The notes under the pieces are model-generated. The model did not search any database, was not told the origin of the DNA, and saw nothing but the letters and a program-made list of their open reading frames with translations. From contig DBQQ01000004.1 of assembly GCA_002305315.1 (NCBI GenBank), positions 32,363 through 96,362 of the forward strand: 64,000 bases of DNA, written 5' to 3'. A program made the translations under genes and the position numbers. Source of the stretch: Clostridiales bacterium UBA1390 (GTDB lineage: Bacteria > Bacillota > Clostridia > Lachnospirales > Bianqueaceae). Positions 57,371 to 64,000 of the stretch are shown here, piece by piece (the first letter of the stretch is position 1; each line of letters opens with the position of its first letter).

Positions 57371-60300
57371 TTAATGTTTCATATCGTTTAATTCCACCAA
57401 TTCGGTGTTTTCCTGAGAATATTTACTCATCAGGCTGTCTGCCAGCGCATTGGCAGTATCCAGAGACGTCAGACAGGGAATCGAATGCTCCACTGCCTTA
57501 CGGCGGATCTTTACGCTGTCCTTCTGTGGCAGACGCCCCTTCGCAGAAGAAGAGATAATATAATTGATATCGCCGCTCTCCACCAGTGTCATGGAGTTAT
57601 ACTCCGGATTCTCGTGAATCTTAGGCACCTCAATCACCGTCATGCCAGCTTCCCGAAGAATCTCCGCAGTACCCGATGTCGCATAGATCTTGAAGCCCAT
57701 CTCGGCATACTTCTCAGCGATTTCTGCGATCTCGTTCTTATCCCGATCCCGTACGGTAATAAAGATACCGCCATCCTTCTTCATCTTATATCCGGCAGCA
57801 ACCAGGCCCTTGTACAGCGCCTCATCCAGTGTACGTCCAATACCCAGCACTTCACCAGTAGACTTCATCTCAGGGCCCAGCTGTACGTCCACGTCAATCA
57901 GCTTCTCGAAGGAGAAGACCGGCACCTTAACGCACATATACTGCGGACGGCGATACAGTCCCGTACCGTAACCCATATCCTTCAGCTTCTCACCCAGCAT
58001 GCAGCGTGTGGCCAGATCCACCATGGGCACTCCCGCCACCTTGCTGATATACGGGATCGTCCGGGAAGAACGCGGATTTACCTCGATAACATAGACCTCA
58101 TTATCATAGATGACATACTGAATATTAACCAAGCCCTTTGTCTTCAGCGCCACCGCCAGCTTTTTAGAATGATTTATGATCTTCTGACTCAGGCTCTCGC
58201 TCAGGTTCCACGCCGGATATACCGCGATAGAGTCTCCGGAATGAATCCCCGCTCTCTCAATATGCTCCATGATACCCGGAATCAGAATATCCTCGCCATC
58301 ACAGATCGCATCGACTTCGATCTCGATACCCATGAAATACTTATCAATCAGAACCGGATTTTCGATGTTATGAGACAGAATGATCTCCATGTACTCGCGG
58401 ATATCATCATCAGAATGCGCAATAATCATGTTTTGACCACCCAGTACATAAGAAGGACGCATCAGCACCGGATATCCCAGATCATGCGCTGCACCAAGCG
58501 CTTCTTCCAGTGTAAAGACTGTATGCCCCTGAGGCCGCTTGATCTTCAGATCCTCCAGCAGTTCATCAAACCGTTCTCTGTCCTCTGCCATGTCGATACT
58601 GTCTGCCTGGGTTCCCAAGATTCGTACGCCTGCCTCATCCAAGAACTTCGTCAGCTTGATCGCTGTCTGTCCACCGAAGGCCACGACAACGCCATAGGGT
58701 TTCTCTACTCGGATGATATTCATCACATCTTCCGGTGTCAGCGGTTCAAAGTACAGACGATCCGCCGTGTCAAAATCAGTGGAAACCGTTTCCGGGTTAT
58801 TATTCACGATCGCCACCTGATATCCAGCCTTCTTCAGAGACCATACGCAGTGTACCGAAGCATAGTCGAACTCGATACCCTGACCGATTCGAATCGGTCC
58901 GGATCCGAATACGATGATCGTCGGCTTGGTATCGTTCTTGGCCTCGATAAACTCTTCTGCTTCATTCTCCTCATCATAAGTAGAGTAGAAATACGGGGTC
59001 TGCGCCGCGAACTCCGCCGCACAGGTATCTACCATCTTGAAGACCGCATGCTCATGCTGCGGAATCTTCTGCCCGGAGATCCGCTCAATCGCCTTATCCG
59101 GATATCCCAGCACCTTAGCCTCATGGTACAGTTCCTGCGTCAGCGTCTCCTTCTGCATCTGCTCTTCAAAACGAACCAGATGCAGCAGCTTATTGAGGAA
59201 CCACTCATCGATCATCGTGATCTCGTGGATCTTCTCTACGCTCATACCTCTCTTCAATGCCTCAAAGATGACAAACAGCCGTTCATCGTTACACTCGTGA
59301 ACCCGCTCAAAAATCTCCTCATCGGTCTTATCCTTAAGCCGCGGCATGTTCAGCGTATCCAGCGAAATCTCCGCACCGCGGACCGCCTTCATCAGCGCCT
59401 GCTCAAAGCTGGTACCGATGGCCATAACCTCACCCGTCGCCTTCATCTGCGTTCCCAGGGTTCTCTTGGCATAAACAAACTTATCGAACGGCCACTTGGG
59501 CAGCTTGACAACTGCATAGTCGATCGTGGGCTCAAAGCAGGCATAGGTCGTGCCCGTCACCGCATTCTTGATCTCGTCCAATGTATAGCCGATAGCGATC
59601 TTCGTCGCTACCTTCGCGATCGGGTAACCTGTCGCCTTCGATGCCAACGCAGAAGAACGGGATACACGAGGATTGACCTCGATGACCGCATACTCCATGC
59701 TTTCCGGATGCAGCGCAAACTGCACATTACAGCCGCCCTCTACTCCCAGGGACTGTACGATATTGATCGCCGCCGTTCTCAGCATCTGATATTCCTTATT
59801 CGCTAGGGTGACAGCGGGGGCTAACACGATAGAGTCGCCGGTATGGACACCCACCGGATCCACATTTTCCATGCTGCAGACCGTGATGCTGTTTCCCTTG
59901 GCATCTCGAATCACTTCAAACTCGATCTCTTTCCAACCAGAGATACACTTCTCCACCAGGATCTGCGTGATCGGAGACATACGCAGACCATTGGACGCGA
60001 TCTCCTTCATCTCCTCCACATCGTTCGCGATACCACCGCCGGTTCCCCCCAGTGTGAACGCCGGACGAATGATCACCGGATAGCCGATCTCATCCGCGAA
60101 TGCCAGCGCAGACTCCAGATCATTCACAACCTTAGAAGGAATGCAGGGTTCGCCGATAGAAAGCATCGTATCCTTGAACATCTGCCGGGCTTCCGCCTTA
60201 TCAATGGTATCCGGACGAGCGCCCAGAAGACGCACGCCATGGCTTTCCAGAAAACCTTCCTTTGCCAGCTGCATGGATAAGGTCAGGCCAGTCTGTCCAC

Positions 60301-60571
60301 CCAGCGTAGACAGAATGCTGTCCGGCTTCTCCTTCTCGATGATCCGCTTCACGGTTTCCAGTGTCAGAGGCTCAATATAGATATGATCCGCCATGGCCTC
60401 ATCCGTCATAATTGTTGCCGGATTCGAGTTAATGAGAACGACTTCCAAGCCCTCCTCCTGCAGTGCGCGGCAGGCCTGCGTTCCCGCATAGTCAAACTCC
60501 GCGGCCTGTCCGATGACAATGGGCCCGGAACCAATCACCATTACCTTCTTGAGATCCTTATTCAGCGGCAT
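57371..60571 (-). CDS. carB: Carbamoyl phosphate synthase large subunit
   Basis: CarB makes carbamoyl phosphate from bicarbonate, ammonia and two ATP for pyrimidine and arginine synthesis. The 1066-residue protein has both ATP-grasp halves: VMVIGSGPIVIGQAAEFDYA then FTLGGTGGGIANDVEEM, and IIVFGSGPIRIGQGIEFDYA then LMRPSYVLGGQNM. It ends in an MGS-like regulatory domain (GGIFITVRDRDKNEIAEIAE, IYATSGTAEILREAG). All recognised catalytic blocks look intact. Start 60571 is 9 bases after GGAGG; two in-frame upstream initiators are too close. It overlaps carA by 14 bp. Confidence 0.97.
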   Translation of the reverse strand: MPLNKDLKKVMVIGSGPIVIGQAAEFDYAGTQACRALQEEGLEVVLINSNPATIMTDEAMADHIYIEPLTLETVKRIIEKEKPDSILSTLGGQTGLTLSMQLAKEGFLESHGVRLLGARPDTIDKAEARQMFKDTMLSIGEPCIPSKVVNDLESALAFADEIGYPVIIRPAFTLGGTGGGIANDVEEMKEIASNGLRMSPITQILVEKCISGWKEIEFEVIRDAKGNSITVCSMENVDPVGVHTGDSIVLAPAVTLANKEYQMLRTAAINIVQSLGVEGGCNVQFALHPESMEYAVIEVNPRVSRSSALASKATGYPIAKVATKIAIGYTLDEIKNAVTGTTYACFEPTIDYAVVKLPKWPFDKFVYAKRTLGTQMKATGEVMAIGTSFEQALMKAVRGAEISLDTLNMPRLKDKTDEEIFERVHECNDERLFVIFEALKRGMSVEKIHEITMIDEWFLNKLLHLVRFEEQMQKETLTQELYHEAKVLGYPDKAIERISGQKIPQHEHAVFKMVDTCAAEFAAQTPYFYSTYDEENEAEEFIEAKNDTKPTIIVFGSGPIRIGQGIEFDYASVHCVWSLKKAGYQVAIVNNNPETVSTDFDTADRLYFEPLTPEDVMNIIRVEKPYGVVVAFGGQTAIKLTKFLDEAGVRILGTQADSIDMAEDRERFDELLEDLKIKRPQGHTVFTLEEALGAAHDLGYPVLMRPSYVLGGQNMIIAHSDDDIREYMEIILSHNIENPVLIDKYFMGIEIEVDAICDGEDILIPGIMEHIERAGIHSGDSIAVYPAWNLSESLSQKIINHSKKLAVALKTKGLVNIQYVIYDNEVYVIEVNPRSSRTIPYISKVAGVPMVDLATRCMLGEKLKDMGYGTGLYRRPQYMCVKVPVFSFEKLIDVDVQLGPEMKSTGEVLGIGRTLDEALYKGLVAAGYKMKKDGGIFITVRDRDKNEIAEIAEKYAEMGFKIYATSGTAEILREAGMTVIEVPKIHENPEYNSMTLVESGDINYIISSSAKGRLPQKDSVKIRRKAVEHSIPCLTSLDTANALADSLMSKYSQENTELVELNDMKH

Positions 60572-61655
60572 TTGCATCAACCTCCATCATCTTCATAAAT
60601 TGATCAAATAAAAATCCTGTATCTACCATACCCTCATCATTTCCCGGACGGAACTGTACGCTGAGTGCCGGAAGTTTCTTGTACAGCAGGCCTTCGCAGC
60701 TACCATCGTTCAGATTGACGAAGGTGACTTCAGCACCCTGCGGCAGTGCATCCATCGAAACCGCGTAGCCATGATTCTGACTCGAGATGTAGACTCTGTC
60801 TGTCGGCAAATACCGTACCGGCTGGTTGGCACCCCGGTGCCCATGTTTCAGCTTGATGATACCGCCACCCATGGCACTGGCCAACATGAGATGTCCCAGA
60901 TCAATACCCATGATCGGAACGCCAGACTCCGCCAGTTTCTTCACCTCGGCCACAATCTCCGGCTCCGCCTCGGAACTTCCAGGACCATTTGAAAGCAAAA
61001 TACCGTCCGGATGCTGTGCCAGAATCTCTTCTGCCTTTGTATAGGCATTCACGACATGCACCTGCGCGCCTCTTTCGATCAGATACCTTTTGAAACAATC
61101 CGTCATACCCAGATCCAGAATCGTCACACGATACTTGGCATCATCCGATCCTTCCACGTAGTTTCTCGGACAGGTCGCTTCTCGAACCAGCCCTTCCACA
61201 TGATACGCCTTGGCTCTTTCGATAGCTCCCGGTATCTCCTTCTCCTCTGCTACAATACATCCGTTCATGGTGCCGTTCTCCCGCAGAACTCGAGTCAGAC
61301 GTCGCGTATCCAGGCCGTAGAGGCCGATCACACCCTGTTCTTTTAAAAAGGTGTCAATCGCTCCCTCACTTCTAAAATTGGAAGGCTCTTGACACCACTC
61401 TCGTACAATATACGCTTTTAAATAACACTTCCTGCTCTCGAAATCAGAGGGAATCAGACCATAATTTCCAATCAAAGGAAACGTCTGAACGACAATCTGA
61501 CCGCAATAGCTGGGGTCTGTCAGAGTCTCAAGATATCCCGCCATTCCGGTTGTGAAAACCACTTCACCCATGTCGGCGCCGCCTGCTTCGGCACCAAAGC
61601 TCTTCCCCTTGAAAACCTCACCGTTCTCAAGTACCAGATACATCTCTCTGTCCAT
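60558..61655 (-). CDS. carA: Carbamoyl phosphate synthase small subunit, glutaminase residues lost
   Basis: The 365-residue protein has the CarA layout: N-terminal domain (MYLVLENGEVFKGKSFGAEA, GEVVFTTGMAGYLETLTDPS, GLYGLDTRRLTRVLRENGTM) and a class I amidotransferase domain (ILLSNGPGSSEAEPEIVAEV, HGHRGANQPVRYL, YISSQNHGYAV). The glutaminase triad is gone. The nucleophile elbow reads MGIDLGHLML, with Asp252 (GAT) for Cys. The His-x-Glu site reads SVQFRPGNDEG, with Arg336 for His and Gly338 for Glu. It therefore should not hydrolyse glutamine; CarB would have to use free ammonia. AGGAGGT precedes ATG 61655. Promoter at 61805-61833. Confidence 0.93.
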   Translation of the reverse strand: MDREMYLVLENGEVFKGKSFGAEAGGADMGEVVFTTGMAGYLETLTDPSYCGQIVVQTFPLIGNYGLIPSDFESRKCYLKAYIVREWCQEPSNFRSEGAIDTFLKEQGVIGLYGLDTRRLTRVLRENGTMNGCIVAEEKEIPGAIERAKAYHVEGLVREATCPRNYVEGSDDAKYRVTILDLGMTDCFKRYLIERGAQVHVVNAYTKAEEILAQHPDGILLSNGPGSSEAEPEIVAEVKKLAESGVPIMGIDLGHLMLASAMGGGIIKLKHGHRGANQPVRYLPTDRVYISSQNHGYAVSMDALPQGAEVTFVNLNDGSCEGLLYKKLPALSVQFRPGNDEGMVDTGFLFDQFMKMMEVDANAAE

Positions 61656-61804
61656 TCTTATGTACCTCCTGACATTACTGCATATTCTCTCTGAAAATGC
61701 CCGCAGGACAATAACGCAATCAAACCCCGGAGGATTCTGACTGCGCAGCGCAACCACTCTTCATTCTATCTCTTCGCAGCCTGCTTGCACCCTGCCTTCA
61801 CAAG

Positions 61805-61833
61805 ATAATACCATAAATCCCATTCGAATGCAA
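61805..61833 (-). promoter_or_regulatory. Sigma-A promoter of carAB
   Basis: TTGCAT (61828-61833), 17-bp spacer, TATTAT (61805-61810) on the minus strand, leaving a leader of about 145 bases before carA. No attenuator or PyrR site was recognised in that leader. Confidence 0.7.
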
Positions 61834-61905
61834 GCATTATTTTTCGTTTTCCCTGAAGTTTTGCGTTGGCCTCCCGCACGTCCTTCTTTCCCTCCTCCTC
61901 AGCGC

Positions 61906-62670
61906 CTAGCCCAGCGCCGTGCGAACCCGTTCCAGGTTGGCTTGCCCTGTGAGATCCCACACCAGCTCTTCCGTGTCTCGATCCCAATACAACATGACAA
62001 GGGGCGTTCGATACATTTTGGCGCTCATCCAATAGGGCTCATCCGAGAAATCCTGATAGACCGCCACACGAGAATAATATTCTCGCTCAGACGCTTTCTC
62101 GAAGCTGTTATATACCTGTTCCTCCGACACCCAAAATATACTTCCCTCCGGCATGTCAAAAGCCAGGAAGCGCTCGCTGGACGGTCCCAGTTTTTTCTTA
62201 TATTCCTCCAAGCCCTTTTCCTCACAGGATATCCGGATCTCCTGCGCCGTCTTCTCATCCAGACGATCGATCATTCGCTCCTCCGACCGCCACTCATTGC
62301 GCCCTTCCTGCCACGCGAACTCCTTCCAGGGCGCACCGTACGCTGTGCGCAACTTTTCTCGAATGACCTCCGCATCAATTTCCTCATCTTCATACATACA
62401 GCGCAGTACGCGAATATGTCCATCCTGAAACTCAAACATCAAGAAAACGGCGTCGTCCCATAATTCGACCCCACTGACCAGGTATTGTTCTATCTCCATG
62501 TTGTCATACGCGCGCACCTCTCCACCCGGAAAAAGCCGTTCCACTTCATCGATTTCCGCGTTCCAGTCTAATCCGGGGTATAGCAATAACGAGGAGGGGC
62601 TGTCCGAAGTTGTCTCATGGCAGCTGCATAGGAATAGAAAGAACAGCAGCAAGATACTATACTTTTTCAT
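61906..62670 (-). CDS. Lipoprotein of unknown function (254 aa)
   Basis: The protein begins MKKYSILLLFFLFLCSCHET, a lipoprotein signal with Cys near position 17, and continues as an acidic soluble domain (LDWNAEIDEVERLFPGG, VRAYDNMEIEQYLVSG, AEVIREKLRTAYGAPWKEF). The pattern of a short helix about threshold-like GxP turns followed by strands recalls small lipoproteins with SmpA/OmlA-like or DUF-type folds, but I do not recognise the family. ATG 62670 follows GGGGTG. Only about 20 bases beyond its ribosome binding site the plus strand changes into relaxase sequence, so its promoter region may have been replaced. Confidence 0.7.
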   Translation of the reverse strand: MKKYSILLLFFLFLCSCHETTSDSPSSLLLYPGLDWNAEIDEVERLFPGGEVRAYDNMEIEQYLVSGVELWDDAVFLMFEFQDGHIRVLRCMYEDEEIDAEVIREKLRTAYGAPWKEFAWQEGRNEWRSEERMIDRLDEKTAQEIRISCEEKGLEEYKKKLGPSSERFLAFDMPEGSIFWVSEEQVYNSFEKASEREYYSRVAVYQDFSDEPYWMSAKMYRTPLVMLYWDRDTEELVWDLTGQANLERVRTALG

Positions 62671-62690
62671 AAGGCTCACCCCTACCCCTT

Positions 62691-63784
62691 CCACAGCGCA
62701 GGCACAGGGCTATGAACGGGTATCCAAGTATCCCAAGAGCACCAAATATGGCAGACAGAATCCAATCACGGAACGCTGGAACAGCGATGAGCAACTTGTT
62801 CTGTGGCGGGCTGCATGGGCAGATGTGGCAAACCGCCATCTGGAGCGCACCGGGCACGAAGAACGCATCGACCACCGCAGCCATGCCGAGCGTGGTCCGC
62901 TGGAGCGGCCTACGGTCCATGAGGGTGTGGTTGCCAGAGCCATGGAGAAAAAGGGCATTTTCTCTGACCGGTGCGAACTGAACCGGCAGATCAAGGCCGA
63001 CAATGCCCTGCTCCGGGAACTGAGAGGACAGGTCAAAAAGCTGGCGCAGGCAGTCAAAAATACCATCCCGGCACTTGCCGAGGCCATGGAGAACCTGCGT
63101 AAAAATCTGCTACTGTTCTGCTATCAACTGGGGTATCTCCGCAAGGGAAAGGAACGCCTGAACACCTCGCTGAATACGCTGCGCCCTGCCCTCGCACAGT
63201 ACAATCAGCTTGCAAAGGACATCCGGGATAAGACGAAAGAGCGCCACATCCTGCTTTCCGAGAAGAAGGCGCTCTCTGCTGTCCATGTGTTCCGGCACCG
63301 GGAACTGGCAGCAAAGATTGCGGCTCTGACAGAGGATTTAGAGGAACTACGTTCGGAGAAAAATCTGCTTCTGGCGTCGCTGGCATATTCCGAGGAAGAT
63401 GCTGCCGAAAAATTCCCCAAAGACATTGCCGCCATGGAGCAGAGCCTGAAACGGTTGGAAGAACAGGAACAGAAATATTCTGCCGAGCTGGACTCTGCCC
63501 TAACTGAGTATGCCGGGCTTCGGGAGCGGGCCCAGGACTTCGCCCCAGTGCAGCTCTATAAAGCAAAACAGGCCATCCGCCCCGGTAAGGAGCAGGAAGC
63601 GGAGAATCGGGCGCAAGAGGTTTACGGCGAGAAGTACAACCCGCTTCTGATGTTTGACAGCAAAAAGGCGGTTTCCCGTATGCTGCATGAGGATATGGAG
63701 CGACAGGCTGTGCGGAGAATCGTACGGCAGGCGCAGAAGGGGCAGCAGATTTTTCAAAACAAAAAGAGTGAACAGGAACGGTAA
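62691..63784 (+). pseudogene. MobA/MobL relaxase, 3' part only
   Basis: About 360 codons match the C-terminal half of MobA/MobL relaxases of Firmicute mobilisable elements: NSDEQLVLWRAAWADVANRH, GHEERIDHRSHAERGPLERP, HEGVVARAMEKKGIFSDRCE, then a long coiled-coil (LLRELRGQVKKLAQAVKNTI and beyond). The N-terminal catalytic domain, with its Tyr and the three-His metal site, is absent; upstream of about 62690 the same frame runs antisense through the lipoprotein gene and is not relaxase. No start codon with a ribosome binding site was found near the junction. The stop (63782-63784) lies in the loop of a terminator hairpin. It marks the broken edge of an integrated element that continues to the right. 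Confidence 0.8.
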
Positions 63785-63800
63785 ACCCCGTTCCTGTTCA
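63769..63800. terminator. Terminator between relaxase and ferredoxin remnants
   Basis: Perfect 13-bp stem, TGAACAGGAACGG / CCGTTCCTGTTCA (63769-63781 with 63788-63800), enclosing the relaxase stop codon. Confidence 0.65.
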
Positions 63801-63804
63801 CTAA

Positions 63805-63978
63805 TTACTCTTGCGACACCCGAGAGTTATCCTTTTTCTTCATGGACTTTGAAACCGCACAATATTCGATAGCGTGAGTGGGACAAATATTCTTGCATTT
63901 TCCACATCGAATACACTCTAAACTGTTGGCATTCTTTACCGGAACGCACCCCATCTTGCAGGCTTTTGCACAAGCAAG
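63805..63978 (-). pseudogene. 4Fe-4S ferredoxin-domain fragment
   Basis: Fifty-seven codons carry eight-cysteine-type ferredoxin sequence: ACAKACKMGCVP, then LECIRCGKCKNICPTHAIEY, the C-x2-C-x2-C-x3-C-P motif of one cluster, and a polar tail to TAA 63805-63807. An in-frame TGA at 63979-63981 interrupts the frame on the upstream side and there is no initiator before the first motif, so this is the 3' piece of a longer gene. Ferredoxin-type genes of this sort accompany several clostridial mobile elements. The window ends 20 bases further. Confidence 0.65.
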
Positions 63979-64000
63979 TCAAGTCCCAAATTGTGTGTAA

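Noticed and set aside
57485..59806. Long open frame (773 codons) antisense to carB
   Set aside because: It mirrors the codon bias of carB, has no ribosome binding site, and its translation is Leu/Arg/His-rich with no domain.
1..64000. tRNA, rRNA, tmRNA genes or CRISPR arrays
   Set aside because: No cloverleaf, rRNA segment or regularly spaced repeats were found by eye.

Overview
The window looks like a chromosomal segment of an anaerobic Gram-positive gut Firmicute, most likely a Lachnospiraceae-type Clostridium relative. The evidence is the clostridial-style core genes (rpsF-ssb-rpsR, hpf, secA, prfB, pfkA, dnaE, carAB), a Gram-positive Tad/Flp pilus locus without outer-membrane parts, many lipoproteins plus lgt, strong AGGAGG-type ribosome binding sites, and relics of Firmicute mobilisable elements. 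No rRNA, tRNA or CRISPR array was seen.

Layout. 1-5.9 kb is a mobile-element graveyard: an XRE regulator cut by the window edge, a broken sortase B, two recombinase fragments, a tyrosine-integrase tail, a doubly broken tnpV, a GNAT gene, and one intact-looking lipoprotein behind a small secreted protein. 6-19.5 kb holds a membrane-anchored surface protein, then on the minus strand a single tight operon for a type IVb (Tad) pilus (tadZ-A-B-C, Flp pilin, three pseudopilin-like proteins, prepilin peptidase, accessory protein), followed by a methyltransferase, Hsp33 and a PLP enzyme. 20-25.3 kb carries a CHAP/peptidoglycan-binding cell-wall hydrolase divergent from a three-gene sugar operon (GH4 glycosidase, TIM-barrel isomerase, Gfo/Idh oxidoreductase). 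25.3-42.9 kb is housekeeping: HAD phosphatase, lgt, an RNA methyltransferase, rpsR-ssb-rpsF, aroB, a YfhO-type membrane protein, pfkA, an M3 peptidase lipoprotein, dnaE, an alpha/beta-hydrolase lipoprotein and prfB with a programmed frameshift.

42.9-57.2 kb holds secA, two more paralogues of the 1.8-kb lipoprotein (one fused to an HTH remnant), a tandem pair of small membrane proteins, hpf, a dense cluster of DnaA boxes, a Sel1-membrane-NERD protein with a CYTH phosphatase, a HIT protein, a repeat-rich spacer, a P-type ATPase and a CmpB-like membrane protein. 57.3-62.7 kb holds carA-carB and a lipoprotein. At about 62.69 kb the sequence changes abruptly to the 3' part of a MobA/MobL relaxase and a ferredoxin fragment, the edge of another mobile element.

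The points most worth following are: a CarA subunit that has lost all three glutaminase catalytic residues; a prfB frameshift site that uses UAA instead of UGA; a six-box DnaA-binding cluster away from any dnaA gene; a lipoprotein-HTH chimera within a three-member lipoprotein family sharing a Cys-His motif; an alpha/beta hydrolase with Asp at the nucleophile elbow; and an intrinsic terminator in the leader of the Tad operon. All coordinates, motifs and spacings were read by eye; family assignments rest on recognised motifs, not on database searches.
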